A stretch of 25,079 nt of DNA from Clostridia bacterium. GTDB taxonomy: Bacteria; Bacillota; Clostridia; Oscillospirales; CAG-272. Both the position numbers and the translations under genes were made by a program. Within the stretch, counting starts at the first letter, position 1; the number at the start of each line of letters is the position of its first letter. A model generated the notes under the pieces. The model ran no database searches and had not been told where the DNA came from. It saw only the letters and a program-made list of their open reading frames with translations. The stretch is from contig JAFOAB010000349.1 in the NCBI GenBank assembly GCA_017382555.1, forward strand, positions 1 through 25,079, read 5' to 3'. Of this stretch, positions 15,143 to 23,088 are shown piece after piece.

Positions 15143-15181
15143 CTGTTTTTTTCTATTGTCCGTTTTTACTGGACTTGTGCA

Positions 15182-15184
15182 AAT
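15182..15184. repeat. Target-site duplication, right copy (AAT)
   Basis: Second copy of the AAT found at 13832-13834; it directly abuts the outer end of the right inverted repeat. Confidence 0.6.
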
Positions 15185-15185
15185 A

Positions 15186-15203
15186 GGCTATGCCGTTATT
15201 TTT
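15186..15203. terminator. Right arm and T-tract of the split terminator
   Basis: ggctatgccgtta (15186-15198) continues into a T-run and pairs exactly with 13816-13828. In the uninterrupted state it would have ended plus-strand transcripts of the lipoprotein gene and minus-strand transcripts of the hydrogenase operon, whose last stop is at 15209. Confidence 0.8.
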
Positions 15204-15208
15204 GTTAA

Positions 15209-16921
15209 TTATAACGTCCAGTTTTTGTGATCGGTATGCAGCAGCTCGTGTGCTTTATGGGAGAGGGGCTTCTCTAGATAGCTCTCGTAAAGCGCCTTTA
15301 TCTCGGGGTTTTCGTGTGAGAAACGGAGGGTGCTTTTGCTGTCAAGCACGTACAGCTTTTTGCTGCGTTCGGAGGCAAGCTCCACACCGTCGGTTATGGG
15401 CTGTCCGCCGCCGCCCGCGCATCCGCCGGGACACGCCATAACTTCAACGAAATCGTAGCTTGCCTTTCCGCTCTTGATGCTGTCAAGAAGCTCCCTTGCG
15501 TTTGCAAGACCGCTGACAACAGCCGCGCGGAGCGTGGTACCGTTTACGCTGACCTCAGCTTCGCGTATGCCGCTCTTGCCGCGTACTACCTTGAATGCAT
15601 CCGCATCGGGATTTGTGCCGGTAAGCATGTTGTATGCGGTACGCAGAGCCGCCTCCATAACGCCGCCCGTTGCGCCGAAGATAACACCGGCACCGGAGCC
15701 TGTGCCGAGGGGGCTGTCAAACTCCGTCTCCTCAAGGGTAGCAACGTTTACGTGGTTCGCCTTAAGCATTCTTGCAAGCTCGCGGGTGGTGATTACAACG
15801 TCAACGTCCTTAGCTGTCGCATTTATTTCGGGAACATCGCACTCATACTTTTTGGAGCTGCAGGGCATTACGGAAATGCAGCATATCCTTGCGGGATCAA
15901 TGCCCATCTTCTCCGCAAAATAGGTCTTTGCAATCGCGCCGAACATCTGCTGAGGGCTCTTTGCACTGGAAAGATTCTCCGCAAGCTCGGGGTAATTATA
16001 TCTCATAAAGCGCACCCAACCGGGACAGCAGGAGGTGAACATGGGCATTGCGCCGCTTCCCTTGGTAAGACGCTCGATAAGCTCGGATGCCTCCTCCATA
16101 ATGGTGAGGTCAGCCGCAAAGTCAGTGTCGAACACATAGTCAACGCCAAGTGCCTTTGCCGCCGCAACCATACGCTTTTCGGTTGCAATTGCCGCGTCAA
16201 TTCCAAGCGAATCCGCCCAAGCGGAGCGGACTGCGGGAGCGATCTGCATTATGGTAACGGTATCCGCATCCTCTATCGCATCAAATACGATGTCCGTATC
16301 GTCTCTTGCGGTAAGCGCGCCCGTGGGACAGTGAGTGATGCACTGACCGCAGAAGGCACAGCCCGCCTCGGAGATTCCGAGTCCGTCGCGTACTGTGACC
16401 TTGGCGCGGGAGCCGCTTCCGTTCACTTCCCAAACGGAGAGCCCCTGAAGCCTGTCGCACACATTCACGCAACGCATACAGGAGATGCACTTGGAGGCAT
16501 CGCGCTGAAGGGGGAGCGTTTCGTCCCAATCGTTACGCGCGGGCTTGTTTTCGTAATGAACGGTGCGGATGTTAAGATCGTTTGCAATAGTCTGCAGAGC
16601 GCAGTTGCCGCTGCGTACGCACGCAACGCAATCGCAGTTGTGGGTGGAGAGGATAAGCTCTACGTTTATCTTTCTTGCCGCACGTACGCGGGGCGAATTG
16701 GTATAGACCTCAATGCCCTCGCTTACAACAGTGTTGCAGGCGGCGGCAAGCTTGTCGCTTCCCTTGATCTCGCACACGCAAACACGGCAGGCGCCGATGT
16801 CATTGATCTTATCAAAATAGCAGAGCGTGGGAATGTTGATGCCGACGGATCTTGCCGCGTTAAGAATGGTGGTTCCCTCGGCCGCTTCTACGGATATTCC
16901 GTCAATAATAAGCTTTACCAT
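15209..16921 (-). CDS. hydA: [FeFe]-hydrogenase catalytic subunit (HydA/HndD type)
   Basis: Reversible H2-forming enzyme; cytosolic, no signal peptide. The 570-residue layout matches the clostridial CpI type: N-terminal [2Fe-2S] domain (Cys34, 45, 48, 62), His-Cys [4Fe-4S] site (His94, Cys98, 101, 107), two ferredoxin-type clusters (Cys145/148/151/155 and 188/191/194/198), then the H-cluster domain. H-cluster motifs: TSCCPGW (296-302; Cys298 proton-transfer and Cys299 ligand by analogy with CpI), MPCSSKKYE (352-360; the usual form has Thr-Ala after Cys) and ACPGGCAGGGGQP (496-508, Cys497 and Cys501). All cluster ligands are present, so it should be active. It overlaps the upstream flavoprotein gene by 7 nt, implying a stable complex. 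Confidence 0.95.
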   Translation of the reverse strand: MVKLIIDGISVEAAEGTTILNAARSVGINIPTLCYFDKINDIGACRVCVCEIKGSDKLAAACNTVVSEGIEVYTNSPRVRAARKINVELILSTHNCDCVACVRSGNCALQTIANDLNIRTVHYENKPARNDWDETLPLQRDASKCISCMRCVNVCDRLQGLSVWEVNGSGSRAKVTVRDGLGISEAGCAFCGQCITHCPTGALTARDDTDIVFDAIEDADTVTIMQIAPAVRSAWADSLGIDAAIATEKRMVAAAKALGVDYVFDTDFAADLTIMEEASELIERLTKGSGAMPMFTSCCPGWVRFMRYNYPELAENLSSAKSPQQMFGAIAKTYFAEKMGIDPARICCISVMPCSSKKYECDVPEINATAKDVDVVITTRELARMLKANHVNVATLEETEFDSPLGTGSGAGVIFGATGGVMEAALRTAYNMLTGTNPDADAFKVVRGKSGIREAEVSVNGTTLRAAVVSGLANARELLDSIKSGKASYDFVEVMACPGGCAGGGGQPITDGVELASERSKKLYVLDSKSTLRFSHENPEIKALYESYLEKPLSHKAHELLHTDHKNWTL

Positions 16922-18741
16922 TTATTAACTCTGCCTCCTTTAAGTGTTGCACAGCCGTAGTGGTCGCAACGCAGACAGCGGCTGCACTCCTGCATTGCTT
17001 CTTCCTCGGTCATGGGCTTTTCCATAAGCGCGAAATCGTGCTTTCTCTCGTCTGCCTCGCGCTCGGAGTTGTTTACTCTGCCGCAGGCGGGCTTGAACTT
17101 ATAGGTAGCAACGGGAACCTCAACATCAAGCTTTATCTCGGTGTGGAAGCCGAGGTACTCGTCGATGTTTGCCGCCGCAACCTTGCCCGCTTCAATAGCC
17201 TTGATAACGGTGGAGGGACCGCTTACGCAGTCGCCGCCGGAGAACACGCCGTCAAGTCCGGGAACAGCGCCCGACTTGGTTGCATCGATCTGATCCCACG
17301 CAAGGGGCGCGCCGCTTTCGGCAAAGTGCTTTGATTCGATCGCCTGACCTATTGCAACGATGATGATATCGCAGTCAACGGTAATTTCGGGGCGGTTTGC
17401 ATTATAGGGCATCGGTCTGCCGCGGTTGTAGGAGCCGATGACCTGTGGCTTTACAACAAGTCCCTTGACCTTGCCGTTTTCAACCGCAACGTAGGAGGGT
17501 GCCATAAGGGGAATGATCTCACAGCCCTCTGCAATTGCGCCCTCGATCTCCTCGGGAAGCGCGGTCATATCCTCAATTCTGCGGCGGTAGAGGCATTTAA
17601 CGCTCTTGGCACCGAGACGCATGGAGGTTCTGGTAACGTCCATTGCAACGTTTCCGCCGCCGACGATAACAACGTTTTTGCCCGTAAAGTCGGGTATCTG
17701 TCTGTCGCCGATGCCGCCGAGAAGCTCAACGGCGGAAATAACGCCGTCTGCATCCTCGCCGTCAATGCGGAGCTTTTTGTCCGCGTGTGCGCCGATGGAG
17801 ATGTATACACTGTCATAATCACGGCGGAGCTCGTCGAGAGTGATATCTCTGCCTATCTTAACGCCAAGCTTTACTTCGATGCCGAGAGAGAGGATAACGT
17901 CGATATCGGCATCAAGATACTCGTCGGGCAGACGGTAGAGCGGAATGCCGTAGCGAAGCATACCGCCAAGGCGTGTGCGCTGCTCGTATACGGTGACCTT
18001 GTGTCCCATAAGCGCAAGATAGTAAGCCGCGGTAAGACCTGCGGGGCCGCCGCCGATAACGGCAACGGTCTTGCCCGTTGCGGGTGCACACTCGGGTGCG
18101 GGAACAACGCCCGCGTTGTCTATTGCATAGCGCTTGAGACCGCGGATATTTACCGCGCTGTCAACGGTACTGCGGCGGCAGTGATGCTCGCACGGATGCT
18201 CGCATACAAGTCCGCAAACGGCGGGGAAGGGATTGTCCTTGCGGATAACGCGGATAGCATCCGCATATCTGCCCTCTCCCGTAAGTGCTATGTAAGCGGG
18301 AATATCAACGTGAGCAGGACATTCAACGGTGCAGGGAACGGATGCAAAGTTTGCCGTGCATCTGCCCTTTTCGAGGTGGGAGATATAATCGTCGCGGAAC
18401 GCCGCCATACCGTCAAGCACAAGCTTTGCCGCCTCAAAGCCGATGGCGCAGTCAGAGGAGTCTGCAATTGCACGCGCGGTCGATTCGATTACATCAAGTG
18501 TTTTTCTGCTTCCTTTGCCGTCAAGCAGTCCGTCAACAAGCGCGGAAAGTCTGTCAAGACCTACGCGGCAGGGAACGCACTTACCGCAGCTCTGTGCAAG
18601 ACAAAGCTTAAGAAATGCGGAAGTAAGCTCTACGGGACAGTTTCCTACGGGTGAAGCTGAAATACGGCGACTCAGGCTGTCATAAAGCGTTCTGGCGGTT
18701 CTTTCCGCTTTTGCAGTCGATGTCACTTCGAGTCTACTCAT
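16915..18741 (-). CDS. Iron-sulfur flavoprotein: NuoF-type [4Fe-4S] domain fused to GltD-like NAD(P)H oxidoreductase
   Basis: Likely electron partner of the hydrogenase. The ATG at 18741 with AGGAGG 10 nt upstream gives 608 residues. Residues ~35-125 match the C-terminal [4Fe-4S] domain of NuoF/HndC (SCGKCVPCR, Cys52/55/58 and Cys98), without the FMN/NADH-binding part. From ~135 it is like the small subunit of glutamate synthase or NfnB: Cys137, 141, 176, 180, 184 and 188 for two clusters, an FAD motif VIGGGPAGLTAAYYLA (~228-243), a second dinucleotide motif VIVGGGNVAMDVTR (358-371) and SGGDCVSGP (501-509). The tail adds Cys586/589/592/597. It probably links NAD(P)H oxidation to H2 formation, perhaps with ferredoxin; direction and bifurcation cannot be told from sequence. 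Confidence 0.88.
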   Translation of the reverse strand: MSRLEVTSTAKAERTARTLYDSLSRRISASPVGNCPVELTSAFLKLCLAQSCGKCVPCRVGLDRLSALVDGLLDGKGSRKTLDVIESTARAIADSSDCAIGFEAAKLVLDGMAAFRDDYISHLEKGRCTANFASVPCTVECPAHVDIPAYIALTGEGRYADAIRVIRKDNPFPAVCGLVCEHPCEHHCRRSTVDSAVNIRGLKRYAIDNAGVVPAPECAPATGKTVAVIGGGPAGLTAAYYLALMGHKVTVYEQRTRLGGMLRYGIPLYRLPDEYLDADIDVILSLGIEVKLGVKIGRDITLDELRRDYDSVYISIGAHADKKLRIDGEDADGVISAVELLGGIGDRQIPDFTGKNVVIVGGGNVAMDVTRTSMRLGAKSVKCLYRRRIEDMTALPEEIEGAIAEGCEIIPLMAPSYVAVENGKVKGLVVKPQVIGSYNRGRPMPYNANRPEITVDCDIIIVAIGQAIESKHFAESGAPLAWDQIDATKSGAVPGLDGVFSGGDCVSGPSTVIKAIEAGKVAAANIDEYLGFHTEIKLDVEVPVATYKFKPACGRVNNSEREADERKHDFALMEKPMTEEEAMQECSRCLRCDHYGCATLKGGRVNKW

Positions 18742-18781
18742 AGAAGATATTCCTCCTGATAAATTTTTAACATACACTGTA

Positions 18782-18810
18782 ATTATACTATATACAGAGA
18801 CAAAAATCAA
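18782..18810 (-). promoter_or_regulatory. Predicted promoter of the hydrogenase operon
   Basis: On the minus strand TTGATT (18805-18810) and a consensus TATAAT (18782-18787) are 17 bp apart. The leader to the ATG at 18741 is about 35 nt. Confidence 0.75.
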
Positions 18811-18883
18811 CGATAAATGAATAAATTCATACAAAAAAACTCTCGATTACATAAAAAGCAACTTTTTCCGAAAATAAAAAACA

Positions 18884-18919
18884 AAAATGCCGCGCTCACA
18901 TAGGTTGGCGCGGCATTTT
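18884..18919 (-). terminator. Intrinsic terminator of the SGNH-hydrolase gene
   Basis: A 12-bp stem, aaaatgccgcgc (18884-18895) and gcgcggcatttt (18908-18919), with a 12-nt loop. On the minus strand it is followed by a T-rich run (tttttgtttttt when read past the stem). It lies 6 nt after the stop at 18926. Confidence 0.85.
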
Positions 18920-18925
18920 CGCTTG

Positions 18926-19723
18926 TTATTTTGTCAATTCCGCCTTTATTGCCTCCGCGATAACGGCATATCCGTCATCGTTAAAGTGCAGGCTGTCGCT
19001 GTGTATCTTCTTCGTTTTCATTGCGTTTTTGGTTACCGTAAACAGGTCGATAAACCCCCAGCCCATATCCTCGGCAAGCTTTTTCTGCGTGGGATAAATG
19101 GCGCTGTCCATATTTGCCTTGCGTGCGGCGTCCTCAAAGCGGTAGGGGCTTGCCATTATGTATATCTGCGGCTTGCTTTCAAGGGCTTCAAAGGTCTTGC
19201 CGAGCTCTTTGAGCGCGGCATAGAACTGATCTACCGACTCGGCGATCGAGCCGGTAACGTGCTTTGCGTCGTTGGTGCCGAGCATAATAAGCACGATATC
19301 GGGATTCGAGGCAAGCGCGCCTTTGTACTGCGCGGTGGTGTTGTAGTAGATGCCGTTGGTGTTCCAGTATTTGGAGTAAGAGCCGAGTGCGGTCGCCTTG
19401 CTCTTGCCGCAGTTTATAACCTTGTAGCCGTCGCCGAGCAGCTTCTGGAGCTGTGCGGGATAGGAATAAAGCGAGCTGTTGGAGGAGCCGACACCCTCCG
19501 TAATGCTGTCACCCACGCACGCGATGGTGATGGGACCTTTCGGTGCTTCCGTAACGGGATCGGTTATCTCCTCGGTGGGAACTTCGGTTATGGGGTCTGT
19601 AATAGGTGCTTCGGTTACGTTCACGTCTGTTACCTCCGGGGGTGTAGTGCCTCCGCATCCCGCAAGAACGGTAAGGCAGAGTGCGCATAATATAAAAATA
19701 GAGAAGAGTTTCTGTTTAAACAA
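18926..19723 (-). CDS. SGNH/GDSL-family esterase lipoprotein
   Basis: Surface-anchored hydrolase of the GDSL type, probably an acyl or acetyl esterase acting on wall or plant polysaccharides; substrate not deducible. Residues 1-23 are a lipoprotein signal with lipobox VLAGC (Cys23). A Thr/Pro/Glu/Asp-rich linker spans about 26-63. The catalytic blocks are intact: Ser73 in GDSITEG, Gly106 in INCGKS, Asn151 in GTND, and Asp243/His246 in SDSLHF. The start is TTG at 19723; GGAGGA lies 7 nt upstream and no in-frame ATG is placed as well. It is a single gene with its own promoter and terminator. Confidence 0.9.
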   Translation of the reverse strand: MFKQKLFSIFILCALCLTVLAGCGGTTPPEVTDVNVTEAPITDPITEVPTEEITDPVTEAPKGPITIACVGDSITEGVGSSNSSLYSYPAQLQKLLGDGYKVINCGKSKATALGSYSKYWNTNGIYYNTTAQYKGALASNPDIVLIMLGTNDAKHVTGSIAESVDQFYAALKELGKTFEALESKPQIYIMASPYRFEDAARKANMDSAIYPTQKKLAEDMGWGFIDLFTVTKNAMKTKKIHSDSLHFNDDGYAVIAEAIKAELTK

Positions 19724-19749
19724 TGCGTTTTCCTCCGTTGTTTTTTATA

Positions 19750-19778
19750 ATTCTATCACTAATCGAAAAGTAAGTCAA
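19750..19778 (-). promoter_or_regulatory. Predicted promoter of the SGNH-hydrolase gene
   Basis: On the minus strand TTGACT (19773-19778) and TAGAAT (19750-19755) have a 17-bp spacer. It is back to back with the plus-strand promoter of the small membrane protein gene. Confidence 0.7.
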
Positions 19779-19805
19779 TAATTCAACTTTTTTTGATATC
19801 ACTTA

Positions 19806-19833
19806 TTGACATTTTTCTTCAAAATGGTAAAAT
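19806..19833 (+). promoter_or_regulatory. Predicted promoter of the 79-residue membrane protein gene
   Basis: Consensus TTGACA (19806-19811) is followed after 16 bp by TAAAAT (19828-19833). A TATAAT at 19833-19838 is too far from the -35 box (21 bp) to be the likely partner. Confidence 0.6.
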
Positions 19834-19865
19834 ATAATCATAAATTATTCGAAAGGAGCTTACTC

Positions 19866-20105
19866 ATGGATTTCGTAAAAAAGCTTTGGCCTACCCCCTT
19901 TAAGATTAAAAAAGGCAATCTCGTTTCTTTCCTCGTTCAGCTTATTATCTTTCTCGTTGTTGTTGCCGTGGTTGGATGGCTTATCGGTATTCTCGCGGGA
20001 CTTCCCATTATCGGTATCATCTTCAGCATCCTCGGAAGCCTTATCGGCATCTACAATCTTGTAGGCATTATCCTTTGCATTCTCCGTTTCCTCGGAACGG
20101 TATAA
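19866..20105 (+). CDS. Small hydrophobic membrane protein (79 residues), function unknown
   Basis: I do not recognise a family with confidence. The start is ATG 19866 with AAAGGAG about 8 nt upstream; an in-frame TTG at 19806 is the -35 box of the promoter and is rejected. After a basic amphipathic N-terminus (MDFVKKLWPTPFKIKKGN) the chain is almost wholly hydrophobic, with one membrane segment at about 20-45 and a second, Gly/Ile-rich one at about 47-76. The positive N-terminus suggests a cytosolic start and a two-pass hairpin. It has its own consensus-like promoter and a perfect terminator, so it is a monocistronic, possibly well expressed gene. It has the size of small stress or membrane-associated proteins, but that is only a guess. 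Confidence 0.75.
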   Translation: MDFVKKLWPTPFKIKKGNLVSFLVQLIIFLVVVAVVGWLIGILAGLPIIGIIFSILGSLIGIYNLVGIILCILRFLGTV

Positions 20106-20111
20106 TACGGC

Positions 20112-20143
20112 AAAAAAAGCGGTGCGAGCGCACCGCTTTTTTT
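20112..20143. terminator. Intrinsic terminator, copy 1 of an identical pair
   Basis: A perfect stem of A7-GCGGTGC (20112-20125) and GCACCGC-T7 (20130-20143) around GAGC, 6 nt after the small membrane protein stop. The 35 bases 20112-20146 are identical to 24088-24122. Confidence 0.92.
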
Positions 20144-20155
20144 ATGTGAAAAAGA

Positions 20156-20184
20156 TTGACAATTGTGCTTGGTATATTTATACT
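20156..20184 (+). promoter_or_regulatory. Predicted strong promoter of the SDR/glycyl-radical operon
   Basis: Consensus TTGACA (20156-20161) and TATACT (20179-20184) with a 17-bp spacer. Transcription would start near 20191, with a leader of about 34 nt. No obvious operator dyad is seen next to it. Confidence 0.8.
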
Positions 20185-20224
20185 CAAAGTAGTGAATAAA
20201 ACAGTATTTAGGGAGGACTGTGTG

Positions 20225-20962
20225 ATGTTGAAGGGAAAAAAGATCATGGTGGTTGGCGCAAGCCGCGGTATCGGTGAGGCAATTGCCTACGCTTATGCAA
20301 AGGAAGGCGCGGATCTGGTGCTGATCGGCCGCAGTACGGAGACCTTGACGCCCGTGGTTGAAAAATGTATTTCTTACGGAGTCAAAGCCTATGCCGTCGA
20401 ATGGGATGTTGCCGACGTGAAGCGCGCTGACGAGGTCATGGAACGAGCGGCAGAGCTGATGGGAGATCTTGACGTAGTGCTTCATAATGCAGGGGTGATC
20501 GACCGCGAAAGGTTCCTTTCGGTACGCGAGGAGGAGTGGGACCGTATCTTTGCGGTCAACGTTAAGGGTGCGTACTTCTGCTGTCAGGCGGCGGCAAATT
20601 TTTACCTCCGAGCTCATGAAGAAAGAGAGCATAAGGGAAAGATCATCGTGATCTCCTCCGAGTGCGGACATCAGCCCCATATATCTCCCTACGGCATTTC
20701 GAAATGGAGCGTGCACGGTCTGTGCAACGGTTTGGCAAAGGCGCTTTTCAAGCGCGGCGTGGTTTTGCAGAACATAGCTCCCGGTCCCGTTACCACCGAG
20801 ATGATGCTGTGGGAGCCCGGAAAGTCGGATGCATTTAACAGTGCGTTCGGGCGTATGGCATATCCCGAGGAGATAGCGGATCTTGCCGTATTTCTTGCTA
20901 CCGACAAGTCTAACCGCATTGCCGGTATGCCTATCTATATCAACGGAGGCTTGAACACGTGA
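20225..20962 (+). CDS. Short-chain dehydrogenase/reductase (SDR), substrate unknown
   Basis: Classical SDR of 245 residues. Cofactor motif GASRGIGEA (11-19), Arg36 after the second strand (often a sign of NADP(H) preference), HNAG (87-90), Asn112 in NVKG, and the catalytic Ser144/Ser145, Tyr156 and Lys160 (YGISK). IAPGPVTTEM and the C-terminal MPIYINGG are also typical. ATG 20225 is chosen because GGGAGGA lies 7 nt upstream; the frame open from 20156 overlaps the promoter. It overlaps the next gene, the glycyl-radical enzyme, by 1 nt, so it probably oxidises that enzyme's substrate or reduces its carbonyl product. It is annotated in many genomes as 3-oxoacyl-ACP reductase-like, but the context argues against fatty acid synthesis. 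Confidence 0.88.
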   Translation: MLKGKKIMVVGASRGIGEAIAYAYAKEGADLVLIGRSTETLTPVVEKCISYGVKAYAVEWDVADVKRADEVMERAAELMGDLDVVLHNAGVIDRERFLSVREEEWDRIFAVNVKGAYFCCQAAANFYLRAHEEREHKGKIIVISSECGHQPHISPYGISKWSVHGLCNGLAKALFKRGVVLQNIAPGPVTTEMMLWEPGKSDAFNSAFGRMAYPEEIADLAVFLATDKSNRIAGMPIYINGGLNT

Positions 20963-23088
20963 TGAAGCAAAGTGCAATAGACAGGATAAATCTGCTCCGC
21001 GACACGTACCTTAACGGTCCTATGTTTCAGTGCAGGCTCAGTTTCAACCGTTGCCGCCGTCAGCGGCTGAACTTTTTCCGCGCGCTGTCGCAAAACGGTC
21101 ATTTATACACCACACGTCTGCGACGCTGGTATGCGGACGCTTACGTGTTCGATCATATGAGCCCGGTCATACACGATGGGGAGCTTATCGTTGGACTTCC
21201 GGACGTTTCTCCCTTGACTGAGGAGGAGCAAACGGAATATGATACGCTTTGCCGCGAGTCTCGGTTCTTACCCCAGTATCAGCACGTGACGGCGGCTCAT
21301 ATGGCGCTTGATTATGCAAAGCTTGTCCGTATCGGTGTTAAGGGACTTTTGGATGAGGTCAAGTGTCATTCCGATGCGCTTGATATGAATAATCCCGAGA
21401 ATATTGAAAAATACGAGTTTTACGAGGGGTGCCGCGTGGAGCTTGAGGCTCTTGTGCGGCTTCAGCACCGCTATGCGGAGTATGCGCGCGAGCTTGCTGA
21501 AAAAGCGGAAGAGCCGCGCAGAAGCGAGCTGTATGAGATCGCCGAGATATGTGAGCGCGTTCCCGAAGAGCCTGCGCGCACCTTCAGGGAGGGACTTCAA
21601 GCCATTCACTTTTTCAACGTGATGGCATGGGATCTCTATTATTTCGGCAGAATAGACCGATATCTCATTGATCTTTACCGTGCCGATATTGCCGCAGGAC
21701 GTATAACTCATGACGAGGCAGTGGAGCTTTACGCTTGCTTTTTGCTTTTGCCGGAAGCGTATATTACGCCCAACGTTGCGCTTGATGCAATGGTGGGAGG
21801 TACCGATGAGTACGGCAACACCGTGGAAAACGAGCTTACCCACATTGCCATAGAGGCTATCGAATATGCGCGAAGCGCAAACGGAAAGGTCAGCCTTGCC
21901 GTTACCGAGGATATGAGTGACGAGCTTATGCGTAAGGCTATCCGCCTTAACAGCATGGGTCTCGGTCAGCCTGCGTTGTTCAATGACCGAATCATAGTAG
22001 AGGGCTTTTTGCGTGCGGGTATGCCGCACCGAGATGCACACGATTATTGTAATACCGGTTGCGTTGAGGTAACTCCGGTCGGCAAGAGCGGAATACACGT
22101 TGTATCGCCGTATCACAACCTTGCCGCAATGCTGCTTACTGCTATGGAGCAGGGCGGAAGTGCCGAGAGCTTTGAGGATTTTTACCGTATTTTTGAGAAA
22201 ATACTCCACAGTGAGATCGCACAGCGTAATATAGCCGTCAACCGTGCACAGATGGAACGCGCACGAAACGGCCGTGAGCCTGCGCGGGTATCTTGCCTGA
22301 TAGACGATTGCCTGCGGCGCGGCAAGCCCGTGGATGCGGGAGGTGCGCTGTATAACTACGTCGAGCCGAATTTCTTGGGCTTTGCAAACACGGTCGACGG
22401 ATTGAGTGCCATCCGTGTTCTCGTGTATGAAAAAAAAGAGTACACGCTCGCGTCGCTTTTGGATATCCTTCGCTCGAATTACGAGGGAAACGAGCCTCTC
22501 CGTCAGCGTATCATTCATAAGCTGCCGCATTACGGTACCGATGAGGATAGCACAAACGCTCTCTCCGTACGTCTTTCCGACAGTATTCTTTCCGGCTGCA
22601 AGGGGCTTATTACTTACCGCGGCTCCAAACTCATTCCGGGTGCGTTTTCTTATTTCGAGCATGCCGCACACGGCAAGCGCACGGGAGCAACGCCCGACGG
22701 CAGAGTAGCGGGGTATCCTCTTTCTTCCGGCTCAAGTCCCGTTCAGGGCAGAGAAACAAGGGGACCGACGGCAGCCGTACGCTCCGTTCTGTCTTGGGAT
22801 CATCGTAATTTTCTCGGAGGTATCGCCGTAAACTTAAATTTCCCGCCTAAGCTTATGCAAGACGGTTCCGAGGATAAGATGCTGAGATTCGTCCGTTCCT
22901 TTATGGAGATGGGGGGATTCCAGCTTCAGCTCAATGCCGTCAGCCGCGAGGTGCTGATCGATGCACGTGAGCATCCCGAGGCGCACCGTGATCTTTTGGT
23001 GCGAGTAGGAGGCTTCTCTGCGTATTTTACAAAGCTCTCGCCCGAAATGCAACAGGAGATCATTGACCGTAATGAACACAGCTTGTAA
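20962..23088 (+). CDS. Glycyl-radical enzyme, PFL-like family, substrate class unassigned
   Basis: Oxygen-sensitive radical enzyme, 708 residues from ATG 20962 (a GTG at 20959 is equally placed for the GGAGG at 20945-20949). The glycyl-radical motif RVGGFSAYF (681-689) puts the radical on Gly684. The thiyl cysteine is Cys367 in YCNTGCVEVTP, with Glu369 two residues on; this Cys-x-Glu arrangement is shared by diol dehydratases, choline lyase, hydroxyproline dehydratase and aryl-acetate decarboxylases, whereas pyruvate formate-lyase has Cys-Cys. The typical GCVEPQ continuation is absent (VEVTPVGKSG), and the chain is 70-140 residues shorter than those families. Operon: SDR upstream (1-nt overlap), activase downstream (17-nt overlap). 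Most likely a dehydratase or lyase; the substrate is open. Confidence 0.9.
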   Translation: MKQSAIDRINLLRDTYLNGPMFQCRLSFNRCRRQRLNFFRALSQNGHLYTTRLRRWYADAYVFDHMSPVIHDGELIVGLPDVSPLTEEEQTEYDTLCRESRFLPQYQHVTAAHMALDYAKLVRIGVKGLLDEVKCHSDALDMNNPENIEKYEFYEGCRVELEALVRLQHRYAEYARELAEKAEEPRRSELYEIAEICERVPEEPARTFREGLQAIHFFNVMAWDLYYFGRIDRYLIDLYRADIAAGRITHDEAVELYACFLLLPEAYITPNVALDAMVGGTDEYGNTVENELTHIAIEAIEYARSANGKVSLAVTEDMSDELMRKAIRLNSMGLGQPALFNDRIIVEGFLRAGMPHRDAHDYCNTGCVEVTPVGKSGIHVVSPYHNLAAMLLTAMEQGGSAESFEDFYRIFEKILHSEIAQRNIAVNRAQMERARNGREPARVSCLIDDCLRRGKPVDAGGALYNYVEPNFLGFANTVDGLSAIRVLVYEKKEYTLASLLDILRSNYEGNEPLRQRIIHKLPHYGTDEDSTNALSVRLSDSILSGCKGLITYRGSKLIPGAFSYFEHAAHGKRTGATPDGRVAGYPLSSGSSPVQGRETRGPTAAVRSVLSWDHRNFLGGIAVNLNFPPKLMQDGSEDKMLRFVRSFMEMGGFQLQLNAVSREVLIDAREHPEAHRDLLVRVGGFSAYFTKLSPEMQQEIIDRNEHSL

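Larger units (their letters stand above)
13835..15181 (-). mobile_element. Complete IS3-family insertion sequence (1347 bp)
   Basis: The element carries orfA and orfB on the minus strand and is bounded by imperfect inverted repeats. From each outer end both repeats reach CGGACA after exactly 19 nt (13854 and 15162), then an A-rich stretch, CAGCCT and TGGTAGAATT. An AAT target duplication flanks it. The orfA/orfB arrangement and the D-D-35-E transposase place it in the IS3 family, most like the IS150 group; no named element is claimed. Both frames are intact, so it may be active. It interrupts a bidirectional terminator. Confidence 0.88.

Noticed and set aside
15752..16960. Plus-strand open frame (402 codons) opposite the hydrogenase gene
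   Set aside because: Fully overlaps the cluster-binding and H-cluster regions of hydA; composition is atypical and no upstream promoter or binding site fits.
21268..22671. Minus-strand open frame (467 codons) opposite the glycyl-radical gene
   Set aside because: The plus strand carries the catalytic Cys and other family motifs through this stretch; the minus frame has no recognisable domain or start signal.
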